A stretch of DNA of 64,000 nt from Pirellulaceae bacterium (GCA_029243025.1 JAQWSU010000006.1:310001-374000); one strand, 5' to 3'. Shown: positions 9,595 to 20,804, counted from the first letter of the stretch. The notes: generated from the sequence alone by a model not told the origin. Translations and numbers: made by a program.

Positions 9595-11766
9595 ATGACG
9601 CTCGATCAATATCAAATGTGTCCCTGCGGTAGTGGCAAGAAGGTCAAGTTTTGCTGCTCTCGTGACATCGTCAACGACTTGGACCGTCTGGATCAAATGA
9701 TTCAGGGCGAGCAACGATTGGCGGCGATTGAAAAAATTGAGTCTTTGTTGGCCAAGCACCCGGACCGCGCTTCGCTCTTGATGGTCAGAGCTGAAGTTGA
9801 ATTGGGACTGAAGGAATATGAAAAAGCTCGTGAGACCTCCAATCAGCTCCTGAAAATTGCTCCAACGAATCCGAGCGTATTGGCTTTGCCGGCAATCCTG
9901 GATATCGTCGAGGGTCGCAGCGTACTCCAAGCCGTGGAAGACTTGCAGACCGCTTTTTCGGCCGTGGAAAATGTTGTGACGGCTCGGATGTACGAAGCCG
10001 TCATGCTGGTCGCCATGACCTTGCTCAAAAGCGGTCTGCCAGTGGCGGCCAAAGGACACTTGCAGTTGGCTTTGGCATTAAGCGATGCAAAAGACGAACG
10101 ATGCACGTCAGCGCTAATGCAATTGAATCATTCGCGTTCCATCCCGCTCTTATTACGCGAGCCATTGGATCTCGACACACCGCCTGAGAACGTGACGTGG
10201 CACATCGAGTTCACGTCGGCCATGCAGGACGTATTTCGAGGTCGATGGCAACAGGGAGCCGAAAAGCTAACCGAAATGTCGTTACGCATCCTCGATGCTC
10301 CGGCAATTCTCAAAAACTTGGCAGTCCTCTCAGCGTGGCTGGGACGCAACGAAGTCGCCGAAAAGGCATTTCGGTCCTACGCTCAAATTCGCGATCTGCC
10401 ACTCGATGAACGCGTGCATGCGGAAGCAATCGCCCAGTTACTCGACCCCAATCTCGAACGTCAGATGGTACCGGTGGTGGGTATTGAGGTGGAAATCAAC
10501 GATGCCGATCGACTGATGGAACAGTTGCTTTCGCATGAGCAACTCCGACAACTGCAAGTTGATCCTGATCGACCGGAAACGGGTGAACCCCCACCCCGTG
10601 CGATCTTTGAGCTCCTGGATCGAAAGATGCCAGAAAGCGGAAAAGATTTAGAACTTGAAGCAATCCCTCGTTCATTGGCGACGCTCGCGTTATTTGGCAA
10701 GCAGACAAATCGCGACGCGCGACTCGAATTGAATTTTGCCAAAACGGAGGAAGAAGTTAACCCGGTCGATGTAATCAAGAAAATCGGCGGCGACACGGTT
10801 GGGAATGTGATCGGAGAGGAACGGGTCATTTCCCAACTGCCACGCATCAGTGCAGCCGTATTTGGTACTTGGCGCATTCCAGAAGATGCGGAAGTCGATC
10901 GGCGTCGACAAATGGTAAATCAACTGCGCCGAGAGGCCCTGACAGATCGCTGGCCGGAAATGGAGTCTCCACTCTATGACGGGCTGACACCGAAAGCGGC
11001 GGCTCAGGACTCGAAGTACAAAGCGTCCGTATTGGGAGAAATTCTGGTCCTGGATATGGCCGCTCAGGAAGGAACCTGGGAGCTCGACCTGAACGAACTC
11101 CGCTCGAAACTCGAACTGCCTACCCGCGACCCGATCGAGTCGGGAAGTTTCGATGTGGATCGTCTACCGGTGCACGATTTTTCGAGGCTGGATCCACCCA
11201 ATCTCTCTGATGATGAATTGCTAACCACCTATCGTCGCTCCTATTCGGTGATGGCCGTTCAACCATTGCGGGAAATGGCGCGTGAGGTAATTCAACGTCC
11301 AAGCTTGGATGAAAAAATCGACAAAGTGGAAGCCTACGATATTCTCTCGGACGTCGCCACCAACACCGACGAGGCACTGCAGTATCTCGAGCAGGCGCGC
11401 AAGTTAGCAACCGCTGATGGCGAATCACCCGCCCAATGGCTGATTGACGAATTGGAAATTCGTTTGCTACGAGGGGAAGTCGATCATTTCACTCAGTTGA
11501 TGAAAGAAATTCAAACTCGTTACATGAAAGAGCCTGGAGTCGGCCCGGCTCTCCTCCAGGTTCTTTCGCGATACGGATTAGTCACACCCGACGGGCGGGT
11601 TTCGGTCCCTGGCAAGCGAGAAGCCGCAGCCGCAGCGGATCAAAAAGATGCCGATGCGTCCTCCGCAACCGGTGTTTGGACTCCCGCTGCCGAAGCACCC
11701 GCTGCCGAAGCTCCAGCCGGCGAACCCAAGCAAGAATCCAAGTTGTGGGTTCCAGGAATGGACTGA
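9595..11766 (+). CDS. SEC-C zinc motif and TPR-like repeat protein
   Basis: 723 residues. The N-terminus has a SEC-C-type metal motif: C9-x-C11, then C20-C21, reading CPCGSGKKVKFCC. In SecA and other proteins this motif binds zinc and contacts other proteins. It is followed by helical repeat sequence that looks like TPRs (about 40-290), with phrases such as LEVGLKEYEKARETSNQLLK-like helices. A second helical region covers about 520-660, and the tail is Ala/Pro/Glu-rich. The middle part is not recognised. No signal peptide or membrane segment is visible. It lies 43 bases before ribD on the same strand and probably shares its transcript. The function is unknown; a scaffold or chaperone-like role is only a guess. 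Confidence 0.8.
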   Translation: MTLDQYQMCPCGSGKKVKFCCSRDIVNDLDRLDQMIQGEQRLAAIEKIESLLAKHPDRASLLMVRAEVELGLKEYEKARETSNQLLKIAPTNPSVLALPAILDIVEGRSVLQAVEDLQTAFSAVENVVTARMYEAVMLVAMTLLKSGLPVAAKGHLQLALALSDAKDERCTSALMQLNHSRSIPLLLREPLDLDTPPENVTWHIEFTSAMQDVFRGRWQQGAEKLTEMSLRILDAPAILKNLAVLSAWLGRNEVAEKAFRSYAQIRDLPLDERVHAEAIAQLLDPNLERQMVPVVGIEVEINDADRLMEQLLSHEQLRQLQVDPDRPETGEPPPRAIFELLDRKMPESGKDLELEAIPRSLATLALFGKQTNRDARLELNFAKTEEEVNPVDVIKKIGGDTVGNVIGEERVISQLPRISAAVFGTWRIPEDAEVDRRRQMVNQLRREALTDRWPEMESPLYDGLTPKAAAQDSKYKASVLGEILVLDMAAQEGTWELDLNELRSKLELPTRDPIESGSFDVDRLPVHDFSRLDPPNLSDDELLTTYRRSYSVMAVQPLREMAREVIQRPSLDEKIDKVEAYDILSDVATNTDEALQYLEQARKLATADGESPAQWLIDELEIRLLRGEVDHFTQLMKEIQTRYMKEPGVGPALLQVLSRYGLVTPDGRVSVPGKREAAAAADQKDADASSATGVWTPAAEAPAAEAPAGEPKQESKLWVPGMD

Positions 11767-11809
11767 CCCTACCACCCGCAGCGCCTGAAAATTCGATTCG
11801 ACTCAGCTG

Positions 11810-12937
11810 ATGAATGCCAATCTGGTCGATGTCAACATGATGACCCGCGCGATCGAGCTTGCCGCGCGGGGACAAGGCAGAGTCGAGCCGAACCCGATGG
11901 TTGGCTGTGTGATTGCCAGGGCAGATCAAATCATCGGAGAAGGTTGGCACAACGATTTTGGTGGCCCGCACGCTGAAGTCGCCGCCATTCAAAGTGCCAA
12001 GCAAGATCTGCAACTTAGTACTATCTATGTCACACTCGAGCCGTGTTGCCACCACGGCAAGACTCCCCCCTGCTCCGAAGCCATTCGTAAAGCTGGCATT
12101 TCCCGAGTCGTCGTGGCACAACAAGATCCCTTTCCGCAGGTCGCGGGAAAAGGCATCGCGGAGTTGCGAAATGCAGGGCTTCAGGTCGACCTGGGAGTCT
12201 GTGAGTCCGAAGCCGAACTACTGATCGCTCCGTTTCGCAAACGAATCGTCACGGGACGTCCCTGGGTGATTGCCAAATGGGCAATGACACTCGACGGAAA
12301 AATCGCCACACATACTGGCAACAGCCAGTGGATCTCTTCCGAAGCTTCGCGTCAGATCGTGCATTGTTTACGAGCAAGAGTCGATGCCATCCTGGTCGGC
12401 AGCGGAACGGCCGCCAAGGATAACCCGCAACTGACCGCTCGACCGGCCGGCGTTCGCCAAGCCGCCCGCGTGGTGGTGGATTCAAACGCCACACTGGCTT
12501 TGAGTAGCCAACTGGTCAAAACCGCGCGCGAAACACCCGTGCTGGTGGCTGTCAAAACAGGCGGCGATCCGCAGCGCCAACAAGCTCTGGAAGCTGCTGG
12601 TTGCCAACTTGTCCAATGCGATGGTGACGATCACCTGCAACGACTGGACTCGTTGTTGCGACAACTTTCCGGGCGATCGATGACCAATCTTTTGGTCGAA
12701 GGTGGCGGTGGATTGCTGGGAAATCTGTTGCAGATCCACCAGATCGACGAAGTCCACGCTTTCATCGCACCCAAGCTTGCTGGTGGCCAGACAGCCATTT
12801 CACCGATTGGAGGTGCCGGATTCGACACGATGGACCAAGCGATTGAGCTCAAGTCGCCTCAAACCCAATTCGTGGGACCCGACCTTTACATCCACGGTCA
12901 TCTGGCCGCTCCCAAGCCGAATCCCCTCGAAGACTGA
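11810..12937 (+). CDS. ribD: Bifunctional riboflavin biosynthesis deaminase/reductase RibD
   Basis: 375 residues, the usual RibD length. The N-terminal deaminase domain has the zinc-binding signature H54-A-E56 in GGPHAEVAAI and PCCHHGKTPPC, giving Cys79 and Cys88. The C-terminal reductase domain starts near residue 148 (RPWVIAKWAMTLDGKIAT) and ends with the NADPH-site stretch LLVEGGGGLLGNLL and the usual APKLAGG segment. The two domains deaminate and then reduce the pyrimidine intermediate after GTP cyclohydrolase II in riboflavin synthesis. No other rib genes are adjacent and no FMN riboswitch is visible in the short 43-base gap upstream. The call is secure. Confidence 0.95.
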   Translation: MNANLVDVNMMTRAIELAARGQGRVEPNPMVGCVIARADQIIGEGWHNDFGGPHAEVAAIQSAKQDLQLSTIYVTLEPCCHHGKTPPCSEAIRKAGISRVVVAQQDPFPQVAGKGIAELRNAGLQVDLGVCESEAELLIAPFRKRIVTGRPWVIAKWAMTLDGKIATHTGNSQWISSEASRQIVHCLRARVDAILVGSGTAAKDNPQLTARPAGVRQAARVVVDSNATLALSSQLVKTARETPVLVAVKTGGDPQRQQALEAAGCQLVQCDGDDHLQRLDSLLRQLSGRSMTNLLVEGGGGLLGNLLQIHQIDEVHAFIAPKLAGGQTAISPIGGAGFDTMDQAIELKSPQTQFVGPDLYIHGHLAAPKPNPLED

Positions 12938-13021
12938 CCGCCGCCTCTCGTTCACGCAAAGTGCAAAAGTGAGCAGTGCGTTCAAACGATAACGTGAGTC
13001 ACCGAGGATGTCAGTACGGCT

Positions 13022-14491
13022 TTAGACAAGCACATCATCGACGACCCGCCCGTGCACATCGGTAAGGCGAAAGTCGCGACCCTGAAATCGATAGGTCAGC
13101 CGTTCATGATCGATTCCGAGTGTGTGCAAGATGGTGGCATTGAGATCGTGAATGTGTACGGGATTCTCGACGATGTTGTAGCTAAAATCGTCGGTCAGGC
13201 CGTAACTGATCCCGGGCTTCACGCCGCCACCGGCCATCAACGTGGTGAAACAGCGAGGATGATGATCCCGACCATAGTTCGCACGAGTCAGTTTCCCTTG
13301 GCAATAAATCGTTCTGCCGAATTCGCCGCCCCAAACCACAAGCGTATCTTCCAACAAGCCTTTCATTTTCAGATCCTTGATCAGGGCTGCCGTGGGTTGA
13401 TCAACGTCGCGACACTGTAGCGGCAGATCGCGGGGCAAATCTCCATGCTGGTCCCAGCCTCGGATGAAAACCTGAATAAACTTCACGTTTCGTTCTGCCA
13501 ACCGGCGTGCAAGCAAACAGTTGGCTGCAAATGTGCCCGGTTGTAGGACCTCTTTGCCGTACATGTCCAACACATGTTGCGGTTCATCGGACAAATCAGT
13601 CAGGTCGGGAACCGACGTCTGCATCCGATAGGCCATTTCGTACTGCGCGATCCTTGTTTCAATCTCGGGATCACCGATGCGATCGTAAGTCTGACGGTTC
13701 AATTGTCGCAAGCCATCCAACATCTCGCGGCGCGTCGATGAGTCAATTCCCGCTGGATTGGAAAGGTACAAGACCGGGTCGCCTTCCGACCGTAAGCTGA
13801 CTCCAGCATGCTTTGCCGGCAGAAATCCTGCCCCCCACAGTCGTTCGTACAATGCCTGCGCATCCCGCTTGGCATTCCAACTCGAATGGAGCACCATAAA
13901 ACATGGTAGCTCTTGATTCTCCGATCCAAGACCATACGACAACCAGGCACCCATACTCGGACGACCGGGTATCTGGGCGCCGGTTTGGATGTAAGTGATT
14001 GCCGGATCATGATTGATCGCTTCCGTGTGCACAGACTTGATCACTGCCAATTCGTCCACCACGGACGACATATGCGGCAGCAGCTCACTCATCCACGTGC
14101 CCGCCTGACCGTGCTGAGCGAATTTATATTTGCTGGGTGCGATCGGAAATCGCTTCTGTCGCGAGGTCATCGTGGTCAGCCGTTGGCCATCAATGATCGA
14201 ATCAGGAAGATCTTGATCGAACAGGTCGACCATCTTGGGTTTATGATCGAATAGATCCAGCTGAGAAGGCGCACCGGACATGAAGAGATAAATCACACGC
14301 TTTGCTTTGGGCAGATGATGTGGTTTTCCCAAGACGCCTGGATCGGCATTCGTTGGATTGGCAAACAGTTGGGGATTGAGCAACGATCCCAGCGCCGCAA
14401 CGCCAATCCCGCCCGCTGTACGCCCGAAAAAATGGCGACGTGTCATTTTCAATGCGTGTTCGTCGTATCGATTCATCAACGGAACTCTCAT
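13022..14491 (-). CDS. DUF1501 family protein with Tat signal
   Basis: About 489 residues. The N-terminus contains the twin-arginine signal [20 protein letters not shown], so the protein is probably exported folded. The body carries the DUF1501 hallmarks: [20 protein letters not shown] near the start, then [18 protein letters not shown] and [11 protein letters not shown], and a C-terminal [19 protein letters not shown]1501 belongs to the alkaline-phosphatase/sulfatase-like superfamily, but no member of this group has an established reaction that I know of. It follows the PSD1 cytochrome gene by about 16 bases on the same strand, a pairing repeated many times in planctomycete genomes. The frame reaches a TTG at 14506; the ATG at 14491 (or 14476) is more likely the start. 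Confidence 0.88.
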   Translation of the reverse strand: MRVPLMNRYDEHALKMTRRHFFGRTAGGIGVAALGSLLNPQLFANPTNADPGVLGKPHHLPKAKRVIYLFMSGAPSQLDLFDHKPKMVDLFDQDLPDSIIDGQRLTTMTSRQKRFPIAPSKYKFAQHGQAGTWMSELLPHMSSVVDELAVIKSVHTEAINHDPAITYIQTGAQIPGRPSMGAWLSYGLGSENQELPCFMVLHSSWNAKRDAQALYERLWGAGFLPAKHAGVSLRSEGDPVLYLSNPAGIDSSTRREMLDGLRQLNRQTYDRIGDPEIETRIAQYEMAYRMQTSVPDLTDLSDEPQHVLDMYGKEVLQPGTFAANCLLARRLAERNVKFIQVFIRGWDQHGDLPRDLPLQCRDVDQPTAALIKDLKMKGLLEDTLVVWGGEFGRTIYCQGKLTRANYGRDHHPRCFTTLMAGGGVKPGISYGLTDDFSYNIVENPVHIHDLNATILHTLGIDHERLTYRFQGRDFRLTDVHGRVVDDVLV

Positions 14492-14507
14492 ACGGGCACT
14501 GGACAAA

Positions 14508-17500
14508 CTACTTGGTGATCGTCTCGTCTAAATTCAACAAGGTGCTGGCAATCAGCGTCCAGGCGGCCAGCTCGTTGACCGCGATCGCCTTGTCATAGTT
14601 GGATGCTCCCACAGAGACTAGCTGCTTGGCGGCCTCCGGATCTTGTTCATACTTTTCACGATATCTCACGAGCATCTGCTGCAACACCTGCACCTCGTCC
14701 GCCGCGGGCGGCCTCGACGCCACGAGCAGCAGTCCATAACGTATCCGTTCCACGTCGGACCCCGCCACCGTGATCATCCGACCCGCGAGTTCACGCGCAG
14801 CTTCGACGTACTGCGGATCGTTCATCAACACGAGTGCGGCAGCAGGTGTATTCGTGCGAGGACGGCGTACCGTGCACACCTCGCGCGAAGGTGCATCGAA
14901 AATCTGCATACCGGGCGGCGGAGAAGTACGCTTCCAAAACGAATAGAGGCTGCGGCGATAGAGCGAAGCTCCTTCACTCGCTTTAAATTGAGCCGTATTA
15001 CTCGAGGTATAACCCACTGCCTTCCAAAGTCCGAGAGGCTGATACGGTTTGACGCTCTTTCCACCGGTCTGCTCAACTAACAAACCGCTGATTGCCAGCG
15101 CGTTGTCGCGAATCATTTCTGCATCCATCCGAAATCGTGGGCCTCGAGCCAGCAGACGATTTTCTGGATCTCGCCGATAAGCGGCTGAGGAGGCGATCGA
15201 TGCTTGTCGATACGTGGCGGAATTCACGATCTGGCGGTGCATGGCCTTGACGTCCCATCCCGAATCAACCAACTCCACGGCCAACCAGTCCAACAATTCA
15301 GGATGTGACGGCCATTGTCCTTGGGAGCCAAAATCCTCCGTCGTCTTCACCAAGCCGATGCCAAAATGTTGCTGCCAAATCCGGTTCACCGTAACCCGAG
15401 CGGTGAGCGGATGGGTGGGTGACGTCAGCCAGCGAGCCAACCCAAGTCGATTCGACCGCATGGCAGCCGACATCGCCGGCAAAATGGCTGGCACCCCCGG
15501 TCCAACAGATTCCCCTGGCTGATCATACTGCCCGCGAATCAACAGATGCGCCGCACGCGGCTTGCTCATCTCTTGCATCACAAGCGTGCTGGCAAATGAA
15601 CTTTCGATCCGACGTATCTGATCGGCCTGTTGTCGTTCCCCATCAGCTAATTCGCGGTAATTTGCCTCGCGTCGCTTGAGGAAACGATCCAACAATTGCT
15701 GCCGCTCCGATGAACTCCAGTCGCTCTCGGTTTCAGCAAGAAGCTCCACCAGCGGATTTGCTCCGACTAAAGCCTCTATCTCCGAGTCCGTAAGCACTCG
15801 CGGATAAATCCGAACCTCGTCGACGATACCTTGAAAGGGAGCCGAGGGTGTTCGACGACCAATCTTCAAGGTCGCATCCGTCGAAATCGAACCTCGCAAG
15901 CGATCGTGGGTCACCTGCAATTCCTCTTCCTGACCATCCACATAAACGTGGACTCCGGCAGCCGTTCCCGAACCGTCGTAGGTCACGAACACATGCTGCC
16001 AGGACGAGAGCGTGAGTTTGCGCTTGGTGTTAACGCGAATCGCATCTTTTTCCCAATGATGGATCAAATGAACAAAGACTTGGTTGTTGCCAAGATAAAT
16101 GTCGTAGCCTTGAAACGCCTTGTCATCCGCCATTCGAGAAAGTAGCGTCAACGCGCCCTTGCCAGTCGGATAGATCCATGCTCCGCCGGAAAACGCATCT
16201 CCCTTGTCAAAGGCGGCCACATCGCCCAGGTCAACATGTGTGTTGCCGTCAAATCGCAACCCCGAATTCTGCTTGCCAGCATCCCAGATTACCGTACCGA
16301 CAATCTGGCCTGAACGGTCTTGACCAAGGTCGACGCGATCGCCCTCGTTTTCATCGAAAGTAGCCCGTACGATCGCACCCTCGGGGAGCGATGGCATCTC
16401 CGCAGATTTCCGGTATTCATCCGCCCAGGCCGCCAGATGTTTGTCTGACTCGTCCCGCAGCTTTTTAAGTTCCCCGCGCGTTTCGTTGCGGAGTTGCTCA
16501 AGTCGCTTCAACTTTACTCGTTGCGTAATCGATGCAGTCTTAACCGATGGCGGCGGTAAAAGAGCATTTCCATCCATCGCGCGCTCGGTCTGACTAAAGA
16601 AAAAAGCGAACAGCTGATAAAATTCTCGCTGAGTCAATGGATCGAATTTGTGATCGTGGCACGCCGCACACCCTGCGGTGAGCCCCATCCATACCGTGGC
16701 CGTCGTTTCCACACGATCGGTGGCGTAACGCACCAGGTATTCCTGATCAATCGATCCGCCCTCGCTGGTTGATACATTGCAACGGTTGAAACCGGTTGCC
16801 ACGCGTTGAGCCAAAGTCGCATCCGGCAGCAAATCCCCCGCCAATTGTTCAACCGTGAATTGATCAAAACTCATGTTCTGGTTGAACGCATCAATCACCC
16901 AATCACGATAGGGCCAAATCGAACGTTCATTGTCGAGGTGCAATCCATGGGTATCCCCGTATCTCGCAGCATCCATCCAATATCGCGCCTGGTGTTCGCC
17001 ATATCGGGGCGAGTCCAGCAAACGATCAACTAGTCTTTCGTAAGCATCAGGCGCCGAATTCTGCAGAAACGTGTTGACTTCACTTGGGGTCGGCGGGAGG
17101 CCCGTTAGGTCAAATGTCAGCCGCCGAATCAACGCCCGTTGATCCGCTTCCCTACTTGGCGACTCGCCAGCCGATTCGATTTGCGCCAGCACGTAGCTAT
17201 CAATCGGGTTGCGAGTCCATTCCGAGCGACCGATATCTGGCAGTGGGGGTCGCACGGGGGCAACGAATGACCAATGCTCTTCCCAAGTTGCACCCGATTC
17301 GATCCAACGATGCAAAAGCTCAATTTGCGCCCTTGTCAAAACCTTGCCCGAATCGGGCGGGGGCATCTGCTGGTCGGTATCCCCGGTCGTGATTCGCGCC
17401 AGTAACTTACTCGCTGCCCTATCGCCCGCGACGATGCCTCGACCACCTCCTTCGAGTTCGCCAAAAGCCACCGCTTTCACGTCCAAACGATAATTCGCCT

Positions 17501-17657
17501 GCCGTTCACTCTCGTCCGGGCCATGACAGCGAAAACAGTTGTCAGAAAGAATTGGACGAATGTCTCGATTGAAGTCGATCTCACCGGCCGTCGCGGCCGC
17601 AACAGCCAACCCAAAAACAGGAAGTGAAAACGCGATGTAGAATGTCCGCATGACCAT
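14508..17657 (-). CDS. PSD1/DUF1549-DUF1553 cytochrome c protein with LamG insert
   Basis: 1049 residues. A signal peptide covers about 1-25. A cytochrome-c-like domain follows with the haem motif CFRCH (41-45) and the downstream MPPPDSGKV that can supply the axial Met. DUF1549 occupies about 145-350 and includes a second CxxCH ([11 protein letters not shown], near 330). A LamG/concanavalin-like domain covers about 430-640 ([41 protein letters not shown]). DUF1553 is at about 740-1000 ([40 protein letters not shown]). This domain order is a planctomycete trademark. It probably works with the DUF1501 protein in the cell envelope, possibly in polysaccharide or other polymer degradation, which is inference. 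Confidence 0.9.
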   Translation of the reverse strand: MVMRTFYIAFSLPVFGLAVAAATAGEIDFNRDIRPILSDNCFRCHGPDESERQANYRLDVKAVAFGELEGGGRGIVAGDRAASKLLARITTGDTDQQMPPPDSGKVLTRAQIELLHRWIESGATWEEHWSFVAPVRPPLPDIGRSEWTRNPIDSYVLAQIESAGESPSREADQRALIRRLTFDLTGLPPTPSEVNTFLQNSAPDAYERLVDRLLDSPRYGEHQARYWMDAARYGDTHGLHLDNERSIWPYRDWVIDAFNQNMSFDQFTVEQLAGDLLPDATLAQRVATGFNRCNVSTSEGGSIDQEYLVRYATDRVETTATVWMGLTAGCAACHDHKFDPLTQREFYQLFAFFFSQTERAMDGNALLPPPSVKTASITQRVKLKRLEQLRNETRGELKKLRDESDKHLAAWADEYRKSAEMPSLPEGAIVRATFDENEGDRVDLGQDRSGQIVGTVIWDAGKQNSGLRFDGNTHVDLGDVAAFDKGDAFSGGAWIYPTGKGALTLLSRMADDKAFQGYDIYLGNNQVFVHLIHHWEKDAIRVNTKRKLTLSSWQHVFVTYDGSGTAAGVHVYVDGQEEELQVTHDRLRGSISTDATLKIGRRTPSAPFQGIVDEVRIYPRVLTDSEIEALVGANPLVELLAETESDWSSSERQQLLDRFLKRREANYRELADGERQQADQIRRIESSFASTLVMQEMSKPRAAHLLIRGQYDQPGESVGPGVPAILPAMSAAMRSNRLGLARWLTSPTHPLTARVTVNRIWQQHFGIGLVKTTEDFGSQGQWPSHPELLDWLAVELVDSGWDVKAMHRQIVNSATYRQASIASSAAYRRDPENRLLARGPRFRMDAEMIRDNALAISGLLVEQTGGKSVKPYQPLGLWKAVGYTSSNTAQFKASEGASLYRRSLYSFWKRTSPPPGMQIFDAPSREVCTVRRPRTNTPAAALVLMNDPQYVEAARELAGRMITVAGSDVERIRYGLLLVASRPPAADEVQVLQQMLVRYREKYEQDPEAAKQLVSVGASNYDKAIAVNELAAWTLIASTLLNLDETITK

Positions 17658-17925
17658 CGCCGCAAAGGGAGGAGTTAAAGATCGGGAACGTCACGGTGCT
17701 GACGATATCCAGGTACTCTCTATTCTAGTCGACAAGGCGAAGTTGAACGAACAGATGTTGCCTGGAAAGGGTCACTGAGAATAACTTTCCCTCCGATTGC
17801 AACCAAAATAACAGCCAGTCGTCGTGGCAGCCTCCGTCCAACCAACCACCAAGATTACCCCTGCTTCCAGCGCTTAACCGGCGCCTCCAGCCTGTTTTTC
17901 ACGCCTCGGTGCGTTATTTCGCTAC

Positions 17926-17941
17926 TGGCACGCCATCTGCA
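17926..17941 (+). promoter_or_regulatory. Sigma-54-like -24/-12 promoter
   Basis: The sequence TGGCACGCCATCTGCA matches the sigma-54 consensus TGGCACG-N4-TTGCA with one mismatch (C for the first T of the -12 element), and the GG-to-GC spacing is exact. Predicted initiation near 17953 would give a leader of about 40 bases containing the AAGGAGG at 17981-17987 and the start codon at 17995. Sigma-54 control implies an enhancer-binding activator, for which I see no site with confidence. Confidence 0.55.
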
Positions 17942-17994
17942 TCAGTCAAATTGTCGAGCAACGATCCGGTCAACCGTCCCAAGGAGGATTCGCG

Positions 17995-18150
17995 ATGAAA
18001 CGGAGTAATTTTCGGCTGGCCATTACCCTGCTAGCAGGAATCACCTTAGCAATTTTGATTCTCGAAGAGGGACAAATGGGCCCGATTAGCGATCGATATG
18101 ATGACACCCGGAATCAGCTGCTTTCGGCGATTGATCACTGGCTTCACTAA
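17995..18150 (+). CDS. Small single-pass membrane peptide (51 aa)
   Basis: A short gene that length cut-offs would miss. The ATG at 17995 is preceded, with an eight-base gap, by the near-perfect ribosome binding site AAGGAGG (17981-17987). The 51 residues begin MKRSNFRLAITLLAGITLAI, giving a basic N-terminus and one hydrophobic helix (about 7-23). A soluble acidic segment (EEGQMGPISDRYDD) and an amphipathic tail ending HWLH follow. The helix could be a membrane anchor or an uncleaved signal. A sigma-54-like promoter lies about 55 bases upstream. I do not recognise the family. Its promoter, strong ribosome binding site and codon pattern make translation likely, and its role is unknown. Confidence 0.6.
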   Translation: MKRSNFRLAITLLAGITLAILILEEGQMGPISDRYDDTRNQLLSAIDHWLH

Positions 18151-18269
18151 TAAATCTTGAGCGACTTGGCCGATACCCTATACTAAACAAATGTTTAGTA
18201 GTCTGGGCGGAAGATTGCACGGCCGTGGCCAAGAATCGATGCCCGCCCTCCATTTTTCACGAGGCATAC

Positions 18270-20750
18270 ATGGACGTTGGCGCCTTCCTGCAATCGATCG
18301 AGCATCACCAGCAATACGCCGGTCAAATTAGTCATGTGCAACAAATCTCTGAACGCGGGGGTCAATTTGCTGAACCTCGCCAGCCGCTGCACCCAGCACT
18401 TGCCGATTTATTGCGCAAGCAGGGAGTGGGACAACTCTACGAGCATCAAGTATCGGCTCTGGAAACAGCCCGAGCAGGGCAGGATCTTGTGGTGGTGACG
18501 GGCACCGCCAGTGGAAAAACCCTTTGCTACAATCTGCCGATCCTGGAAGCGTGTCTGCACGATCCAAAATCTCGGGCCCTCTACCTGTTTCCGACCAAGG
18601 CTCTTGCGCAGGATCAGCTGAAAGGTCAACTTGAACTGCTCGCCGGCAACGAACAGGTCTCCAACGCGATCAAGCCGGGCGTCTTCGATGGTGATACCCC
18701 GACAGCTCAACGAAGACGCATCAAAGCCGAGTCGAACTTGGTCCTCTCAAACCCGGACATGCTGCACGCGTCGATCCTTCCCTACCACCCCAAGTGGAAT
18801 CGTTTTTTCGGTCAACTCAAGTATGTAGTCCTTGATGAGGTGCACACCTATCGCGGCATTTTGGGTGCCCACGTTGCCTGCGTCCTGCGTCGTCTGATGC
18901 GTGTCTGCGAACATTACGGCAGCCGGCCAGTCGTTTTGGCTGCGAGTGCCACGATCGCTAATCCGGGTGAATTGACGTCACGATTAATTGGTCGTGACGT
19001 CCAAGTCATCGACAATGACGGATCCCCACGCGGTCGCAAATATTTCGTCCTGTGGAATCCGTCCCCCCTTGGACGTGATCAACTGGCAAGGCGCAGCGCG
19101 ACCGACGACGCGGTGTGGCTCATGGTAGAAGCGATGCGAGCAGGCGGGCAAGCACTGACCTTTACCCGCACCCGACAGGCCGCCGAATTAGTCAATCGCT
19201 ACGCTCAGGATTCGCTACGCGATCAGAAATCGGACTTGGCGAATCGGGTTCGAGCCTATCGCGGCGGTTACCTGCCCAAAGAACGTCGACAGATCGAGCA
19301 GGATCTTTTTCAAGGTGAATTGCGTGGTGTTTCGGCGACTAACGCATTGGAACTTGGTGTCGACATCGGATCGTTGGACGTGGCTTTGTTGGTCAATTAC
19401 CCGGGCACGATTGCGAGCACATGGCAGCAAGCGGGACGTAGCGGGCGACGACACGATGAAAGTCTGGCAGTTTTGTTGGCAGGCAATGACCCGGTCGACC
19501 AATATTTATTGCGACACCCCACCTACTTTTTTGAGCAATCACCGGAGCACGCCGTGGTTGATCCGGAAAACAGTTATGTCTTGGCCAATCATCTGAAAGC
19601 TGCCGCCTTTGAACTACCACTGGAAGAAAGCTGCGCGCAGCGCTTCGGCGAAGCTGCGCCGGTCATTGCAGAAATACTTTGCCAATCACACGAACTGTCT
19701 CAGGTCGCCGGAAAGAGCTACTTCGCCGGTGGCCAAAATCCGGCCCATCAGATCAGCTTGCGTCATATGAGTGATGAAACATTCAGTATCATCCTCCGAC
19801 GTCCCAAATCGAATCCGCGTCAAGTCGGACTGACCATGCACGACAGTCAACGTCAACTCGACGGACCTCGTGACTTAGGCCCCGGTCGTGACGAATTAGA
19901 CCACGCTAACGAAGTGATCGCGAATGTTGACGCGATCAGTGCGCCAGAACTGATCTACCCTCAAGCTGTCTATCTTCACAATGGTGAAACCTATTTCATT
20001 CGCGAGCTCGATTTGGAAGGCAAAGTTGCCTATGCAGAGCGTCATGAAATGGACTACTACACACAAGCGGTGCTCGAAAGCAACGTATTGATCACCGAAC
20101 AACGCACGATCAACGAGAGCTTACCGACCGCCACACTTGCTTATGGAAATGTTGATGTCAGTTGGAAAACGGTGGCGTTCAAAAAGATCAAGTTTTCAAC
20201 TCGCGAAAATGTCGGCTTCGGATCGGTCGACATTCCAGCCCAGAATCTACCCACGACCGCATTATGGCTTGTTCCCGACGATCAGATTCGACTCCAACTC
20301 AAGTCAGAGCGTTTACGTACCAGCGAAGGATTATGCGGCATGCGCAATCTCGCCGTGGAAGCGCTGCCTATGATCGCCATGTGTGATAGTCGTGACATTA
20401 GCGGCGTAGTGGACAGCAAAAACCTCGGCAAGAGCAGTTTAATTCTCTATGACCGGTATCCAGGTGGACTGGGCTACAGCGAAAAAGGATTTCATCAGAT
20501 TCACGCATTACTTGAACTTTGCCATGAAATGGTAGCCGAATGTGAGTGTGAAGAAGGCTGTCCAAGCTGTGTTGGCTTACCAAATCTGCGACCCGCGATT
20601 CACAGCGATCCCGATCTTGTGCGCGGATATCCAATGCCCAACAAACTGGCAACCACGCGCTTACTACAACTCATCCTGACACGCGAAGGCGGCTTGAACA
20701 CGCAGCAACCCGTCGATCTTTCAACCGAAATGGCCGACTCGAAAACTTAA
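18270..20750 (+). CDS. DEAD/DEAH-box helicase with DUF1998 domain, MrfA-like
   Basis: 826 residues from the ATG at 18270, which has an acgagg ribosome binding site; a GTG at 18225 is in frame but less likely. Walker A is TGTASGKT (77-84) and the Walker B/DExH box is DEVH (189-192). A second RecA-like domain contains GVSATNALELGVDIGSLD and QQAGRSGRR. The C-terminal DUF1998 region ends with a four-cysteine cluster CECEEGCPSC (about 755-765), known to bind zinc in the family. B. subtilis MrfA (YprA) is a Ski2-like helicase needed with the nuclease MrfB to repair mitomycin C damage. Here an MrfB-like nuclease gene follows 54 bases downstream, which supports the same assignment. Confidence 0.85.
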   Translation: MDVGAFLQSIEHHQQYAGQISHVQQISERGGQFAEPRQPLHPALADLLRKQGVGQLYEHQVSALETARAGQDLVVVTGTASGKTLCYNLPILEACLHDPKSRALYLFPTKALAQDQLKGQLELLAGNEQVSNAIKPGVFDGDTPTAQRRRIKAESNLVLSNPDMLHASILPYHPKWNRFFGQLKYVVLDEVHTYRGILGAHVACVLRRLMRVCEHYGSRPVVLAASATIANPGELTSRLIGRDVQVIDNDGSPRGRKYFVLWNPSPLGRDQLARRSATDDAVWLMVEAMRAGGQALTFTRTRQAAELVNRYAQDSLRDQKSDLANRVRAYRGGYLPKERRQIEQDLFQGELRGVSATNALELGVDIGSLDVALLVNYPGTIASTWQQAGRSGRRHDESLAVLLAGNDPVDQYLLRHPTYFFEQSPEHAVVDPENSYVLANHLKAAAFELPLEESCAQRFGEAAPVIAEILCQSHELSQVAGKSYFAGGQNPAHQISLRHMSDETFSIILRRPKSNPRQVGLTMHDSQRQLDGPRDLGPGRDELDHANEVIANVDAISAPELIYPQAVYLHNGETYFIRELDLEGKVAYAERHEMDYYTQAVLESNVLITEQRTINESLPTATLAYGNVDVSWKTVAFKKIKFSTRENVGFGSVDIPAQNLPTTALWLVPDDQIRLQLKSERLRTSEGLCGMRNLAVEALPMIAMCDSRDISGVVDSKNLGKSSLILYDRYPGGLGYSEKGFHQIHALLELCHEMVAECECEEGCPSCVGLPNLRPAIHSDPDLVRGYPMPNKLATTRLLQLILTREGGLNTQQPVDLSTEMADSKT

Positions 20751-20804
20751 GCTGCAATCTGACAGACGACGGACTGCACTCGAATCACACCTCACCAGTG
20801 AATC

